NCBI GenBank assembly: GCA_029776225.1
Contig: JAKOTR010000090.1
Span: forward strand, 53,064-117,063
Direction of reading: 5' to 3'
Length of the DNA: 64,000 bases
From: Acidobacteriota bacterium
GTDB taxonomy: Bacteria > Acidobacteriota > Terriglobia > Bryobacterales > Bryobacteraceae
Notes under the pieces: model-generated
Seen by the model: the letters and a program-made list of their open reading frames with translations, nothing else
Database searches by the model: none
What the model was told of the DNA's origin: nothing
Made by a program: the position numbers and the translations under genes
Part shown: positions 27,711 to 39,735 of the stretch, piece after piece
Layout of the letters: the number at the start of each line of letters is the position of its first letter
Position numbering within the stretch: position 1 is the first letter of the stretch

Positions 27711-28928
27711 ATGATGCGAAGACGCGACTTTCTCACCACACTGGCAATGCCCGCCGCGGGCTTGTTCGCCACCTTCGAGCGGATGACCGCGGCCGATCGC
27801 GGCAAGGTCCGGATCACCGACATCAAAATGAAACCCATCTCCGGCGTGGGCCACACGCTGATCCGGATCGACACGGATGCGGGCATCTCAGGCTACGGAG
27901 AATCGGGCGTGACCGGCTCCATGATGAAAGCCTGGCTCGAACGGTACAAGCCGCTCCTGCTCAAGCAGGATCCGCTGGCGATTCATTACCACTGGTTCCG
28001 CATGTCCACCGTCATGCACACGTACATGGCGAGCATTCCGGCCTTGAGCGGGATCGACATGGCGCTGTGGGATTTGGCCGGGCGGCTGAGGGGCGAACCG
28101 GTGTACAAGCTGCTGGGCGGGCCGTTTCGCGACGAAGTGCCCATATTTATCAACTCCGAACCGCGAAACATGCTGGACAGGGAGGCGGTGAAGGCCTGGG
28201 CGGACACGTTCAAGGCCAGCCCCCAGGGGTTCAAGGCAGCAAAAGTCAACACGACCAGCGCGATCGGAAAACCCATGGGGCGCTACCTCACCACGCTCAG
28301 CGCCGTGGAGATCAACAAGATCCGGACCGCCTTCGAGAACATACGCGAGGCGCTTGGACCTGAGTACGACATCATGGTCCACTGCCACAATGAGTACGAC
28401 CTGCCCACGGCCAAGGCCATCGCCGGAGCGGTGGAATCGATCCAGCCGAAGTGGCTCGAAGACCCGCTGCCGCCGCCTTTTTCCGATAGCTGGGTGGCGC
28501 TGAAGCGCGAGTGCCGCGTCCCGCTGCTGACGGGCGAGAAGCTGGAGATGCCGCAGGGCTACTACCCGTTCCTCAAAGAACAAGCCGTGGACTTCATCTA
28601 TCCCGATATCGCCTTCTGCGGAGGCATCACTTCGATCATGAAAATCGCCTCGCTCGCGGCGCTATACCGCATTCCTGTTGCGACACACAACGTGGGCGGA
28701 GTCCTGCTCACGATGGCATCCATTCACTTCGGCCTTTCGATCCACGACTTCCTCACCAGCGAAGGCCGGTTGGGCGGCAGGCGGGACGTTCTGATCATGG
28801 CGAAGAATCCTCCCGTCATCAAGAACGGTGCTGCGCAGAAACCTGAAGCGCCCGGCCTCGGTGTAGACCTGGACGACGCCGGCGTAAAGGCGTGGCAGCG
28901 GGAGGGCGATTCTCCCGATTGGGTGTAG
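27711..28928 (+). CDS. Enolase-superfamily (mandelate racemase/muconate lactonizing) dehydratase, Tat-exported
   Basis: A 405-residue protein. The N-terminus MMRRRDFLTTLAMPAAGLFA is a Tat signal. The barrel keeps metal-binding acids in HCHNEYDLPTAK, WLEDPLPPP and LLTGEKLEMP, then VATHNVGG. Acid-sugar dehydratases such as galactonate or mannonate dehydratase share this pattern. The ATG at 27711 is chosen because AGGA lies six bases before it. Export of such an enzyme is unusual outside this lineage. Divergent from the sugar-acid-type MFS transporter, so both may be served by the 150-bp gap between them. Confidence 0.88.
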   Translation: MMRRRDFLTTLAMPAAGLFATFERMTAADRGKVRITDIKMKPISGVGHTLIRIDTDAGISGYGESGVTGSMMKAWLERYKPLLLKQDPLAIHYHWFRMSTVMHTYMASIPALSGIDMALWDLAGRLRGEPVYKLLGGPFRDEVPIFINSEPRNMLDREAVKAWADTFKASPQGFKAAKVNTTSAIGKPMGRYLTTLSAVEINKIRTAFENIREALGPEYDIMVHCHNEYDLPTAKAIAGAVESIQPKWLEDPLPPPFSDSWVALKRECRVPLLTGEKLEMPQGYYPFLKEQAVDFIYPDIAFCGGITSIMKIASLAALYRIPVATHNVGGVLLTMASIHFGLSIHDFLTSEGRLGGRRDVLIMAKNPPVIKNGAAQKPEAPGLGVDLDDAGVKAWQREGDSPDWV

Positions 28929-28942
28929 GATTCAACGGCGGC

Positions 28943-28956
28943 GTGACGCAGGTCAC
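28943..28956. promoter_or_regulatory. GTGAC-N4-GTCAC box upstream of the DUF6448-type gene
   Basis: GTGAC-GCAG-GTCAC, centred 56 bases before the start at 29006. It has the same half-sites and spacing as the two boxes in front of the nar-act operon (32782-32795 and 32856-32869). Confidence 0.55.
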
Positions 28957-29005
28957 TTCGTTCGCGCCATCGTCCTCCTTACGATGAGGACGGAGGAAAG
29001 CGAAC

Positions 29006-29593
29006 ATGAGACTGCGTCTTGCCGCACTTGGCGGATTCACCGTTTTGATTGGCCTGGCGGCCGCTCGCCCCGCCGCGGCGCATTGCGACACGATGGACGG
29101 CCCCGTGGTGGCGGCAGCCAAAGTCGCGCTGCGCACCGGCGACGTGCCTCCCGTTCTCAAGTGGGTGCGGAAGGAGCACGAGCCGGAAATACGCGCCGCA
29201 TTTGCGCGGACGCTGAAAGTGCGTACGGCGAGCGAGGACGCCAGGCAGCTTGCCGACACATATTTCTTTGAAACGCTCGTCAGGGTCCACCGGGCGGGCG
29301 AGGGCGCGCCCTATACCGGGCTTAAGCCCGCGGGTACGGAGCTCGATCCGGCTGTTGCAGCCGCGGACAAGGCGCTTGACAAAGGCGCGGTGGACGAACT
29401 GGCGCGAATGATCGCCGCCGAAGCGGAGGCGGGCGTCCGGCGCCGCTTCGAGCGCGCCCTCACAGCGCGTAAATCGGCAGAGAGCAGCGTGGACGCCGGC
29501 CGCGAGTACGTCGAGGCCTACGTGGAGTTCATGCACTACGTCGAGAAGCTGCACGAAGCGCTCCGCGGGCACTCAGGTGCGCACGCGCACTAA
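29006..29593 (+). CDS. Exported helical protein, DUF6448-type
   Basis: A 195-residue protein with a signal peptide ending near AARPAAA. The mature N-terminus HCDTMDGPVV and the helical EYVEAYVEFMHYVEKLH near the end recall the DUF6448 family of unknown function. It ends in a short His-containing tail (HSGAHAH) and is rich in Ala, Glu and Arg, so probably an all-helical periplasmic protein. A GTGAC-N4-GTCAC box precedes it. Its stop overlaps the stop of the convergent ComA-like gene by four bases. Function unknown; histidines hint at metal or haem contact only weakly. Confidence 0.75.
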   Translation: MRLRLAALGGFTVLIGLAAARPAAAHCDTMDGPVVAAAKVALRTGDVPPVLKWVRKEHEPEIRAAFARTLKVRTASEDARQLADTYFFETLVRVHRAGEGAPYTGLKPAGTELDPAVAAADKALDKGAVDELARMIAAEAEAGVRRRFERALTARKSAESSVDAGREYVEAYVEFMHYVEKLHEALRGHSGAHAH

Positions 29594-30417
29594 CCCTTGT
29601 AAGTAATTACGCGCCCCCAGAGGCTTTTCGTGCCCCAGATGCCCGAGCGCAGGCACTCTAGTTGCACTATCTGGCTGTGGTCGACAAACAGGTTGACCTC
29701 GGGGCCGTAATTCTTGATATACCAGGCGAAGACCTCCGGGTCGGCCGCCTCGAACATCACGTGTTCCAGACCGAGGGCGCGCGCGATGCGGGCCACCACA
29801 TCCGTGCGCCACACCTTTACGTTCTCGGTAATCCCCTCGGATTCGATCATGATCATGTACGCGCCCGCGTCGAGAAATCGTTTCGCGTGCATGATTGCCC
29901 ATTCGGGATCGCGCGTTCCCTCGGCTTCCAACTCTTCCGCCGAGGTCGCGCCGCCGGCGCCAAACTGCACCCCGACCTCCGGCTTGGCCTTCAAGCCTGC
30001 CCGCTGGACTTTTTCCACCACGCGCAGCCAGTCGTCAATCGGAATCGTTATGAACCCGCTCGAGACTTCGATAATGTCGAACCCCAGTTCCTTGCACTCG
30101 TTGATGTACTGATCGACGGCGCCCGCGTTGTGCGCCAGCACGTGTTCGATGAAGCCGCCCGTCGAAACGAGCACGTCGTAGCGGTGCGCGGTTTCGATCA
30201 GCTCACGGACGGCCTTGCGCGGCATCAGGGTGAACGAGCCGCCGGCGAATTTCAGCGAATCCACCCAGGCAGCCATGGTTTCCAACACGTCCTCGAGATA
30301 GCGCTTGCCCATGGGCGTGTAATACGGCCCACGGATTTCGGTGACGCCCGTCTTGCGAGGCTTCGCCGGACGGTCATTCAATGTGAGGAACGGAAAAGCG
30401 CGGTCCGAGTCGCTCAT
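29590..30417 (-). CDS. Phosphosulfolactate synthase (ComA) family protein
   Basis: A 275-residue TIM barrel. Family marks include GVTEIRGPYY, DSLKFAGGSFTLMP, STGGFIEHVL, ELGFDIIEVSSGF, KPEVGVQFGAGG and MIMIESEGITENV. ComA joins sulfite to phosphoenolpyruvate to make phosphosulfolactate, the first step of coenzyme M formation in methanogens; bacterial and plant (HSA32) homologues often have other or unknown roles. Its start overlaps the stop of the MmgE/PrpD gene by four bases. No comB, comC or other coenzyme M gene is near, so the reaction is uncertain. Confidence 0.85.
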   Translation of the reverse strand: MSDSDRAFPFLTLNDRPAKPRKTGVTEIRGPYYTPMGKRYLEDVLETMAAWVDSLKFAGGSFTLMPRKAVRELIETAHRYDVLVSTGGFIEHVLAHNAGAVDQYINECKELGFDIIEVSSGFITIPIDDWLRVVEKVQRAGLKAKPEVGVQFGAGGATSAEELEAEGTRDPEWAIMHAKRFLDAGAYMIMIESEGITENVKVWRTDVVARIARALGLEHVMFEAADPEVFAWYIKNYGPEVNLFVDHSQIVQLECLRSGIWGTKSLWGRVITYKG

Positions 30418-31763
30418 TTCGGTTCTCCTTCCAGCAGGCGCGCGAGTTCGGCAACCCGAATGGATTCGAGGTTTGCAACGGCGGCGGCGATCTCGGAAGA
30501 AGGGAACGAAGCGGCGAGCCGCTCGAACTTTTGTACCGCCGCCTCCCAGCGCACCGGGCGAGTCAGAAACCCTTCGTAGTCCGATCTGCGGGCCTCCAGC
30601 ATGCGGCCTCCGCGCAGGACGACGCGGACTTCCGCCGGCACTTCAGCCGGAAAACGCTGGCTGAGATCCGTTCGCGGGCGCACAATCACTTTGCGCAGCA
30701 ATCGCTGCACGTCGTCGCGGAGTATCCGCTCCGGAGCGTACTGTTCCGGCATCACCTCGCCGTCGAGAATCGCCACCGCCAGCAGGTAGGGAAGGCTATG
30801 GTCGGCTTCCTCTTTTGTGCGGATCACGGTCTTGTCGCCCTCCTCGCCTCCGCCGATGATTTTGTGCGCCACGTCGAACGTGTCCAGTTCGATGCGCTCA
30901 ATCTCTTCGGGCCGGAACCCTTCCCATCTCAGTTCGAGAACGGCCTCGATTGCCGATTGCGAATGGACCTCCGCGTTGTACTTCTTGAGAATGGTGCGCC
31001 TGACCCGCTCGAAACCTTCCCGGGACCAGTCGATTTCGAAGCGGCCGGCGATCGAATCCATGAACCCCTTGTTGCCTTCGAAGACCTCAAGCGGCCCGGT
31101 CACGCCCCTCATGGCGAGGAAAGCGGCATGCGTACAGCCGAAAGCGGTATTGGGATACGCCAGGCCTTTCCAGTGTGAGAGGGCGCCCGTCCGGGTAACA
31201 CGCAGAGCATTGAATGCGGCGCCGGCGATGCCGATGGCGTGAGCGGTGCGGGTACGGTCAAGCCCCAGCGCGCGCGATACCCCGGCCGCCGCCGCGTACG
31301 AACCTTGCGTCGTGTGGTCGAACCCCCGGTCGCGGACGGGCGCTACGTCGCTCAGCCGGCATTGCACCTGGTAGGCGACCGCCAGGGCAACGAGGAATTC
31401 CCGCCCGCTCCGGTTTGCGTACTCCGCGGCCGCGAGCACGGGAGCGACGTTGTCGCTGGGGTGGCAGGTTTCGCCTTTGGCGAGATAGCTGTCGTTGAAG
31501 TCGAGATAGCGAACCAGCGCGCCGTTGTAGAACGCGGCCCGGTCTGGGGCGGTCTTGCCTCCGCCGACCAGCGTGCACAACGGCGCGCCGCCGAATTCAT
31601 CGATTTGCTGCCGCACCAGGCGGACCGGTTCGCCCCCCAACGCACCAATGGCGCAGCCGAGCGAATCGAGCACCCGAATCTTGAGCGCTTCGCGCGCCTC
31701 GCCCGAAAGGTCGTCGTAAGAGGCGCGAACCGCAAACTCAGCGAGTTCTTCGCTTCGAGTCAT
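30414..31763 (-). CDS. MmgE/PrpD family protein
   Basis: A 449-residue protein of the 2-methylcitrate dehydratase/cis-aconitate decarboxylase-like family. Marks: VLDSLGCAIGALG near residue 33, ALVRYLDFNDSYLAKGETCHPSDNVAPVLAAAEY around 83-116, and KGLAYPNTAFGCTHAAFLA. PrpD dehydrates 2-methylcitrate, but no prpB or prpC lies nearby. Coupled to the ComA-like gene by a four-base overlap, so the two may act on related small carboxylic acids; that is inference. Cytoplasmic. Confidence 0.9.
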   Translation of the reverse strand: MTRSEELAEFAVRASYDDLSGEAREALKIRVLDSLGCAIGALGGEPVRLVRQQIDEFGGAPLCTLVGGGKTAPDRAAFYNGALVRYLDFNDSYLAKGETCHPSDNVAPVLAAAEYANRSGREFLVALAVAYQVQCRLSDVAPVRDRGFDHTTQGSYAAAAGVSRALGLDRTRTAHAIGIAGAAFNALRVTRTGALSHWKGLAYPNTAFGCTHAAFLAMRGVTGPLEVFEGNKGFMDSIAGRFEIDWSREGFERVRRTILKKYNAEVHSQSAIEAVLELRWEGFRPEEIERIELDTFDVAHKIIGGGEEGDKTVIRTKEEADHSLPYLLAVAILDGEVMPEQYAPERILRDDVQRLLRKVIVRPRTDLSQRFPAEVPAEVRVVLRGGRMLEARRSDYEGFLTRPVRWEAAVQKFERLAASFPSSEIAAAVANLESIRVAELARLLEGEPK

Positions 31764-31781
31764 CCCCGGGGATCGTTGTTC

Positions 31782-32684
31782 TCAGGTCGCGGTCCGCACC
31801 AAGGGCTGGCCCGAGGCCTTTCGCACTTCAATCTGGCCGTTTCGAACGCGCGCGTCGAGGCACGGCTGAGGATGAACGGCAGGGCCATCCAGCACGCGCC
31901 CGTCTTCGAGCGAGAATTGCGAACCGTGCCATGGGCACTTCACGCTATCGTCGATAAGCCGGCCCTCGGAGAGCGGCCCGCCCATGTGCGAGCAGGTCTC
32001 GGCGAGCGCGAATACACGGTTGCCACGCCGGACCAGCAGAATGGGAACACCTTCGTAGCGGACTCGCTGCGGCGTGCCCTCGCGCAATTCGGATTCGGCC
32101 AGCACGGGAACGAAGTCCTCGGGTAGCTTCTGCCCCGCAGAGTGGTCTACTCCGACCCTCTGGCCGTAAACCAGCTCGCCTCCAAATTGAGCCGCAACCG
32201 TCGCCAGCGCATAGGCGAGAGCGGAAAGGCCCCGGCCCAAACCGCGCGAGTCCCGCTTACGAGCGACCAGCGAGCCGGTGAACAGCGCCACGCTCCCGAC
32301 ATTCATCAGCCCGTGCACCAGACCGATGCGGCGCGCCGGAGGATCGGTGTCCTGCCAGTCCGTCAGACCGGCCACCGCCGCGCCGAGCGCCCCGGCGATT
32401 CCCACCATCAGCGCCGCGTCCGCTGCTTTGCCAAACTCCTCGCGGTCGCCGATCGCATCGACGAGATCGAAGCACATGGCCGCCGTCCATGCCCCGATCG
32501 GCACGTCCGTCAAAACCGCGTGCAGCGGATGCCCGAGCCAGGTCCCGTGCAGCCAGTTCTTAATCTTGCGGCCACGCGGGCCGCCGCTTTCGTATGCTCG
32601 CTGAACCCCTTTGCGGAGAGTGTCTTCGACCGGCTTCAGCCAATCTTGACGGGCGATTTTCCCAGTTACCCCTGTTGTCCCCAT
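31782..32684 (-). CDS. Rieske [2Fe-2S] protein with N-terminal DUF2231-type membrane domain
   Basis: A 300-residue fusion. The first about 185 residues hold hydrophobic segments with HPLHAVLTDVPIGAW and VAGLTDWQDTD, the DUF2231 signature. Residues about 190-300 are a Rieske ferredoxin with CSHMGGPL and CPWHGSQFSLEDG, giving Cys-His and Cys-His ligands. Likely a membrane electron carrier. It is divergent from the rrf2-nar-act operon across a 215-bp gap with two GTGAC-N4-GTCAC boxes, so it may be co-controlled and supply or drain electrons for that system. It lacks the disulfide-forming Cys of bc1 Rieske proteins. Confidence 0.88.
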   Translation of the reverse strand: MGTTGVTGKIARQDWLKPVEDTLRKGVQRAYESGGPRGRKIKNWLHGTWLGHPLHAVLTDVPIGAWTAAMCFDLVDAIGDREEFGKAADAALMVGIAGALGAAVAGLTDWQDTDPPARRIGLVHGLMNVGSVALFTGSLVARKRDSRGLGRGLSALAYALATVAAQFGGELVYGQRVGVDHSAGQKLPEDFVPVLAESELREGTPQRVRYEGVPILLVRRGNRVFALAETCSHMGGPLSEGRLIDDSVKCPWHGSQFSLEDGRVLDGPAVHPQPCLDARVRNGQIEVRKASGQPLVRTAT

Positions 32685-32781
32685 GTCCCCCTCTGAGTCC
32701 TGTACTTGGTTTCATCGTAACGCGATGCAGTGAACCCCGCGACTCCGGCGCGCGAGTTTCTTGCCGCTGCCGAATTGCGCT

Positions 32782-32795
32782 GTGACTTGAGTCAC
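32782..32795. promoter_or_regulatory. GTGAC-N4-GTCAC box 1, nar-act/Rieske intergenic region
   Basis: GTGAC-TTGA-GTCAC, preceded by T so that it also reads TGTGA-N6-TCAC, close to a CRP/FNR-family site. It is centred 104 bases before the Rieske start and 111 before the rrf2 start. The bases after it (GTTTTGGCCCG) also resemble those after box 2. Confidence 0.6.
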
Positions 32796-32855
32796 GTTTT
32801 GGCCCGATCCAACGGCAACACGACAACGCAATCCGGAAAGCCGCAGCATAGCTCC

Positions 32856-32869
32856 GTGACTTTAGTCAC
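32856..32869. promoter_or_regulatory. GTGAC-N4-GTCAC box 2, in front of rrf2-nar-act
   Basis: GTGAC-TTTA-GTCACA, centred 37 bases before the rrf2 ATG and 74 bases (about seven helical turns) from box 1. The flank GTTTGGTCCGG resembles that of box 1. The place suits autoregulation by the Rrf2 protein or control by a CRP/FNR-type factor. Confidence 0.6.
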
Positions 32870-32899
32870 AGTTTGGTCCGGGTTGGGCATTCATACTTC

Positions 32900-33325
32900 A
32901 TGAAGAAGTCAAGAATGTTTTCGACAACGTCGGAACATGCGCTTCGCGCTCTCACCGTTCTCGCCCGGCTGCCGGAAGGCGCCGCCATGTTAGGCCGCGA
33001 GCTGGCCGACCGTGCGGAGGTTCCGCCGAATTACCTGTCGAAAATCCTTTGGGCGCTTGGCAATGCGGGCATCATCGACGCCACCCGCGGCAATGGCGGG
33101 GGTTACCGGCTGAAAAGGACCCCCAGCGAGATCCGCCTGTTCGAAGTCGTGGAGTTATTTGACCGGAACCGAACGAAGACGGACTGTGTCCTCGGGCGAA
33201 GAACCTGCGATCACGCAAACCCGTGTACAGCCCACAAGGCATGGCAGAGCGTCCGGAACGCATACCTGGACTTTCTGCAAACCACAACTCTGGCCGACAT
33301 CTCCAAGCCGGCGGAGGCCGAATGA
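32900..33325 (+). CDS. Rrf2-family transcriptional regulator with three-Cys motif
   Basis: A 141-residue Rrf2 protein: SEHALRALTVLARLPEG, winged-helix PPNYLSKILWALGNAGII and GNGGGYRLKR, then Cys96-x6-Cys103-x5-Cys109, the site at which IscR, NsrR and RirA hold an Fe-S cluster, though with slightly different spacing. It could sense NO, iron or redox state; NO sensing would fit nitrate respiration. The ATG at 32900 is used; a second Met five codons later is possible, and TTG at 32873 would put box 2 almost on the start. Its stop overlaps the narC start (ATGA), so it heads the operon it likely controls. Confidence 0.9.
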   Translation: MKKSRMFSTTSEHALRALTVLARLPEGAAMLGRELADRAEVPPNYLSKILWALGNAGIIDATRGNGGGYRLKRTPSEIRLFEVVELFDRNRTKTDCVLGRRTCDHANPCTAHKAWQSVRNAYLDFLQTTTLADISKPAEAE

Positions 33326-34154
33326 ACTGCAAGCCTCTCTTCCTATTCGCCTGTGTTGTATTGGCGGCAAGCGCCGCTCGGGGGCAGGATGCCGCTGATT
33401 TCTTTCGCCAAAACTGCGTGAGCTGTCACACCGTGGGCGGCGGGCGGCTGACCGGACCCGACCTGAAGAACGTCACACAGCGGCAGAGCCGCGAATGGCT
33501 GATCGAATTCATCATGAACCCCCAGGCCGTGATTAACCGCGGCGACCCTTACGCGCAGAAGCTCTTACAGGAAGCGCGCGGCGTGGTGATGCCCCCGATA
33601 AGCGGCATGACGAGGGAGCGCGCGGAGGCTCTGCTGGCGCTGCTGGACGCGGAATCGCAACTGCCGAAATCGCAGTTTGTGGGATTGCAAATGAGCGACC
33701 GCCCCTTCACACCCAACGACGTGGCGCTGGGCAGAGCAATCTTTCTGGGAGAACGCCCCCTGGCAAACGGCGGGCCGGCTTGCCTTTCCTGCCACACGGT
33801 GAAAGCCGTGGCGCCCCTCGGCGGTGGCCGTTTGGGGCCCGACCTGACGCGCGTCTATGAGCGCCTGCAAGGACGCAAGAACCTGGGCGCTTGGCTGGTC
33901 GCGCCGGCTACTCCCGTAATGGCCACCACATTCAAGCAGCACGCCTTGCAGCCCGAAGAAATCCTGCCGCTCGTGGCTTTCTTCGAGGACGCGGCGCGGC
34001 AGGGAGGGCAGGACGACTCGGCCGCGCGGCTGAACTTCTTCCTGCTCGGATTGGGCGGCGCCGCGCTGGCGCTGGTAGCCATGGACGCGGTGTGGCGGCG
34101 GCGGTTCCGCAGCGTCCGCCGCGCCCTGGTAGAGAACGCGAGGAGGTTGGCACG

Positions 34155-34158
<4 letters not shown>
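33322..34158 (+). CDS. narC: Membrane-anchored dihaem cytochrome c (NarC-like)
   Basis: A 278-residue protein with a signal peptide ([19 protein letters not shown]), two class-I haem c sites (CVSCH and CLSCH) each followed by a Gly/Pro/Asp segment (GPDLKNV, GPDLTRV), and a C-terminal membrane anchor ([20 protein letters not shown]). It thus faces the periplasm. In Thermus thermophilus a dihaem cytochrome NarC heads narCGHJIK and is needed for a membrane-bound active nitrate reductase; the same position and layout support the symbol. Four-base overlaps on both sides. It might also carry electrons from ACIII. Confidence 0.85.
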
Positions 34159-37805
<3,647 letters not shown>

Positions 37806-37813
37806 GAGGGGCT

Positions 37814-39304
37814 ATGAACGTAAGGTCGCAAGTCGCGATGGTGTTCCACCTGGATAAGTGTATCGGGTGCCACACGTGCAGCATAGCGTGCAAAAACATC
37901 TGGACAGACCGCAAGGGCACCGAGTACATGTGGTGGAACAACGTGGAAACCAAGCCGGGCGCCGGCTTCCCCACGCAATGGGAGAACCAGGATAAATACA
38001 ACGGCGGATGGGAAGTAGGCAACGGCAAGCTGAAGCTGAAGTCCACCAGCAAGGAAAAGACCGTCTTCAACATCTTCCACAACCCCCACATGCCGACCAT
38101 GGACGATTACTACGAGCCATGGACCTACGACTACCAGCACCTCTTTAACGCTCCCGAGGGCCCGGACCAGCCCACCGCGCGGCCGATTTCCATGATCACC
38201 GGCGAGTTGATCCAGATCGAGTCCGGTCCGAACTGGGATGACGATTTGGGCGGCTCTCCGATCTACGCGCAGAACGACCCCAACCTGAAGGGGCTCACGC
38301 CCGAGCAGCAGGCGCAGTTGTTCGCGGTCGAGCGCCTGGTGTTCTTCTACTTTCCGCGGATCTGCAATCACTGCCTGAATCCGGCGTGCGTGGCGGCGTG
38401 CCCTTCGGGGGCGTTGTACAAGCGCGGCGAGGACGGAATCGTGCTGGTGGACCAGAACCGGTGCCGCGGCTGGCGCGCCTGCATCGCCGCCTGCCCGTAC
38501 AAGAAGATGTTCTACAACTGGAACACCGGGAAGTCGGAAAAATGTATCCTTTGCTTCCCGCGCCTCGAGGCGGGACAGGCGCCGGCGTGCTTCCACTCCT
38601 GCGTCGGCCGCATACGGTATCTCGGCAACGTGCTCTACGATGCCTCGCGCATCGAGGAAGTGGCGAAACTGCCGGATGAGGAACTGGTGGAAGGCCAGCG
38701 CTCGCTCATACTCGATCCGCACGACCCTGAGGTCATCCACGAGGCGCGCCGCAACGGCATCCACGACTCGGTGATCGAAACCGCGCAGCGCTCGCCGGTG
38801 TACAAGTTCGTCAAGGTCTGGAAAATCGCCCTGCCGCCGCACATCGAGTACCGCACCTTGCCGATGCTGTTCTACGTGCCGCCGATGGCGCCGGTGATGG
38901 CGAACCGCTCGGACGACGTGGTGAACGGCGTTTCCGATGACCTGTTCCACGACATCGAGCAATCGCGCGTGCCGATGAAATTCCTGGCGAACCTTTTCGG
39001 CGCGGGCCACGAGTCAAAGGTCCGCTACGCGCTGCGCAAACAAAAAGCGGTCCGTTGGTACCGGCGCGCGCTCACCGTGGGCGATGTCGAGATGAGCACG
39101 GCCGAAAGGATGCTGCGCGAGGCCGATTCCTCGCCCGAGGAGGCCGAAGCCATCTACCGGCTGACGTCGCTATGCACCTTCGAGGAGCGATTCGTGATTC
39201 CTCCCATGCACCGCGAGGAAGCCATCCAGATGCTCGAAGACCCGCTGGAACACAAGCAGAGCGTCGGGTTCGGATTCATGATGGCGCCCAGGAGGGGAAT
39301 GTGA
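37814..39304 (+). CDS. narH: Respiratory nitrate reductase beta subunit, Fe-S protein
   Basis: A 496-residue four-cluster Fe-S protein. Motifs: CIGCHTCSIACKN, CNHCLNPACVAACPSGAL, then CRGWRACIAACPYKK, in which Trp replaces one Cys, the mark of the [3Fe-4S] site of NarH, and CILCFPRLEAGQAPACFHSC. NarH passes electrons from NarI haem to NarG. The start at 37814 has AGGAGG just upstream; the frame is open further back into narG. It ends in an overlap (GTGA) with narJ. Confidence 0.96.
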   Translation: MNVRSQVAMVFHLDKCIGCHTCSIACKNIWTDRKGTEYMWWNNVETKPGAGFPTQWENQDKYNGGWEVGNGKLKLKSTSKEKTVFNIFHNPHMPTMDDYYEPWTYDYQHLFNAPEGPDQPTARPISMITGELIQIESGPNWDDDLGGSPIYAQNDPNLKGLTPEQQAQLFAVERLVFFYFPRICNHCLNPACVAACPSGALYKRGEDGIVLVDQNRCRGWRACIAACPYKKMFYNWNTGKSEKCILCFPRLEAGQAPACFHSCVGRIRYLGNVLYDASRIEEVAKLPDEELVEGQRSLILDPHDPEVIHEARRNGIHDSVIETAQRSPVYKFVKVWKIALPPHIEYRTLPMLFYVPPMAPVMANRSDDVVNGVSDDLFHDIEQSRVPMKFLANLFGAGHESKVRYALRKQKAVRWYRRALTVGDVEMSTAERMLREADSSPEEAEAIYRLTSLCTFEERFVIPPMHREEAIQMLEDPLEHKQSVGFGFMMAPRRGM

Positions 39305-39735
39305 CCTACGAAGAACTGGCGGACCGGCTTCACTACCCCGACGAACCGGCAATGCAGGAACTCTACATCCAGACCTTCGAGTTCAATCCCGCCTGCACGC
39401 TGGAAATTGGCTGGCATCTGTTCGGCGAGAACTACGAGCGCGGCGAGTTTCTTGTCCGCATGCGCGGCCTATTGAGGCAACACGGGATCGCAGAAACCAC
39501 CGAGCTGCCGGACCACCTCACCCACGTGCTGCAACTGATCGGGCGCATGGAACCCGGCGAGGCGGCGCGCCTCGTGGGAGAAGCCGTGCTGCCCGCGCTT
39601 GAAAAAATCCGGCTGCCGGACGATAACCCCTACCGGGAAGTGTTGGACACCGTCCGCGAAAAGCTCACGGCAGATTTTCCCAACGCGCCCCGCCGCAGCC
39701 CGCAGCTTCCCATCCTCCAGAAGGCACGCTTGTGA
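39301..39735 (+). CDS. narJ: Nitrate reductase molybdenum cofactor assembly chaperone NarJ
   Basis: A 144-residue helical protein starting at GTG overlapping the narH stop. Segments such as LADRLHYPDEPAMQELYIQTFEF, PACTLEIGWHLFGENYERGEFL and DHLTHVLQLIGRMEPGEA fit the NarJ/TorD family, which holds apo-NarG until the molybdenum cofactor is inserted. It is markedly shorter than E. coli NarJ (236 residues), as in several other phyla. Position between narH and narI fixes the call. Confidence 0.9.
   Translation: MTYEELADRLHYPDEPAMQELYIQTFEFNPACTLEIGWHLFGENYERGEFLVRMRGLLRQHGIAETTELPDHLTHVLQLIGRMEPGEAARLVGEAVLPALEKIRLPDDNPYREVLDTVREKLTADFPNAPRRSPQLPILQKARL

Noticed and set aside
33891..34154. Extended narG start 88 codons upstream
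   Set aside because: The extension overlaps narC in another frame; the ATG at 34155 gives the normal NarG N-terminus and a four-base overlap with narC.
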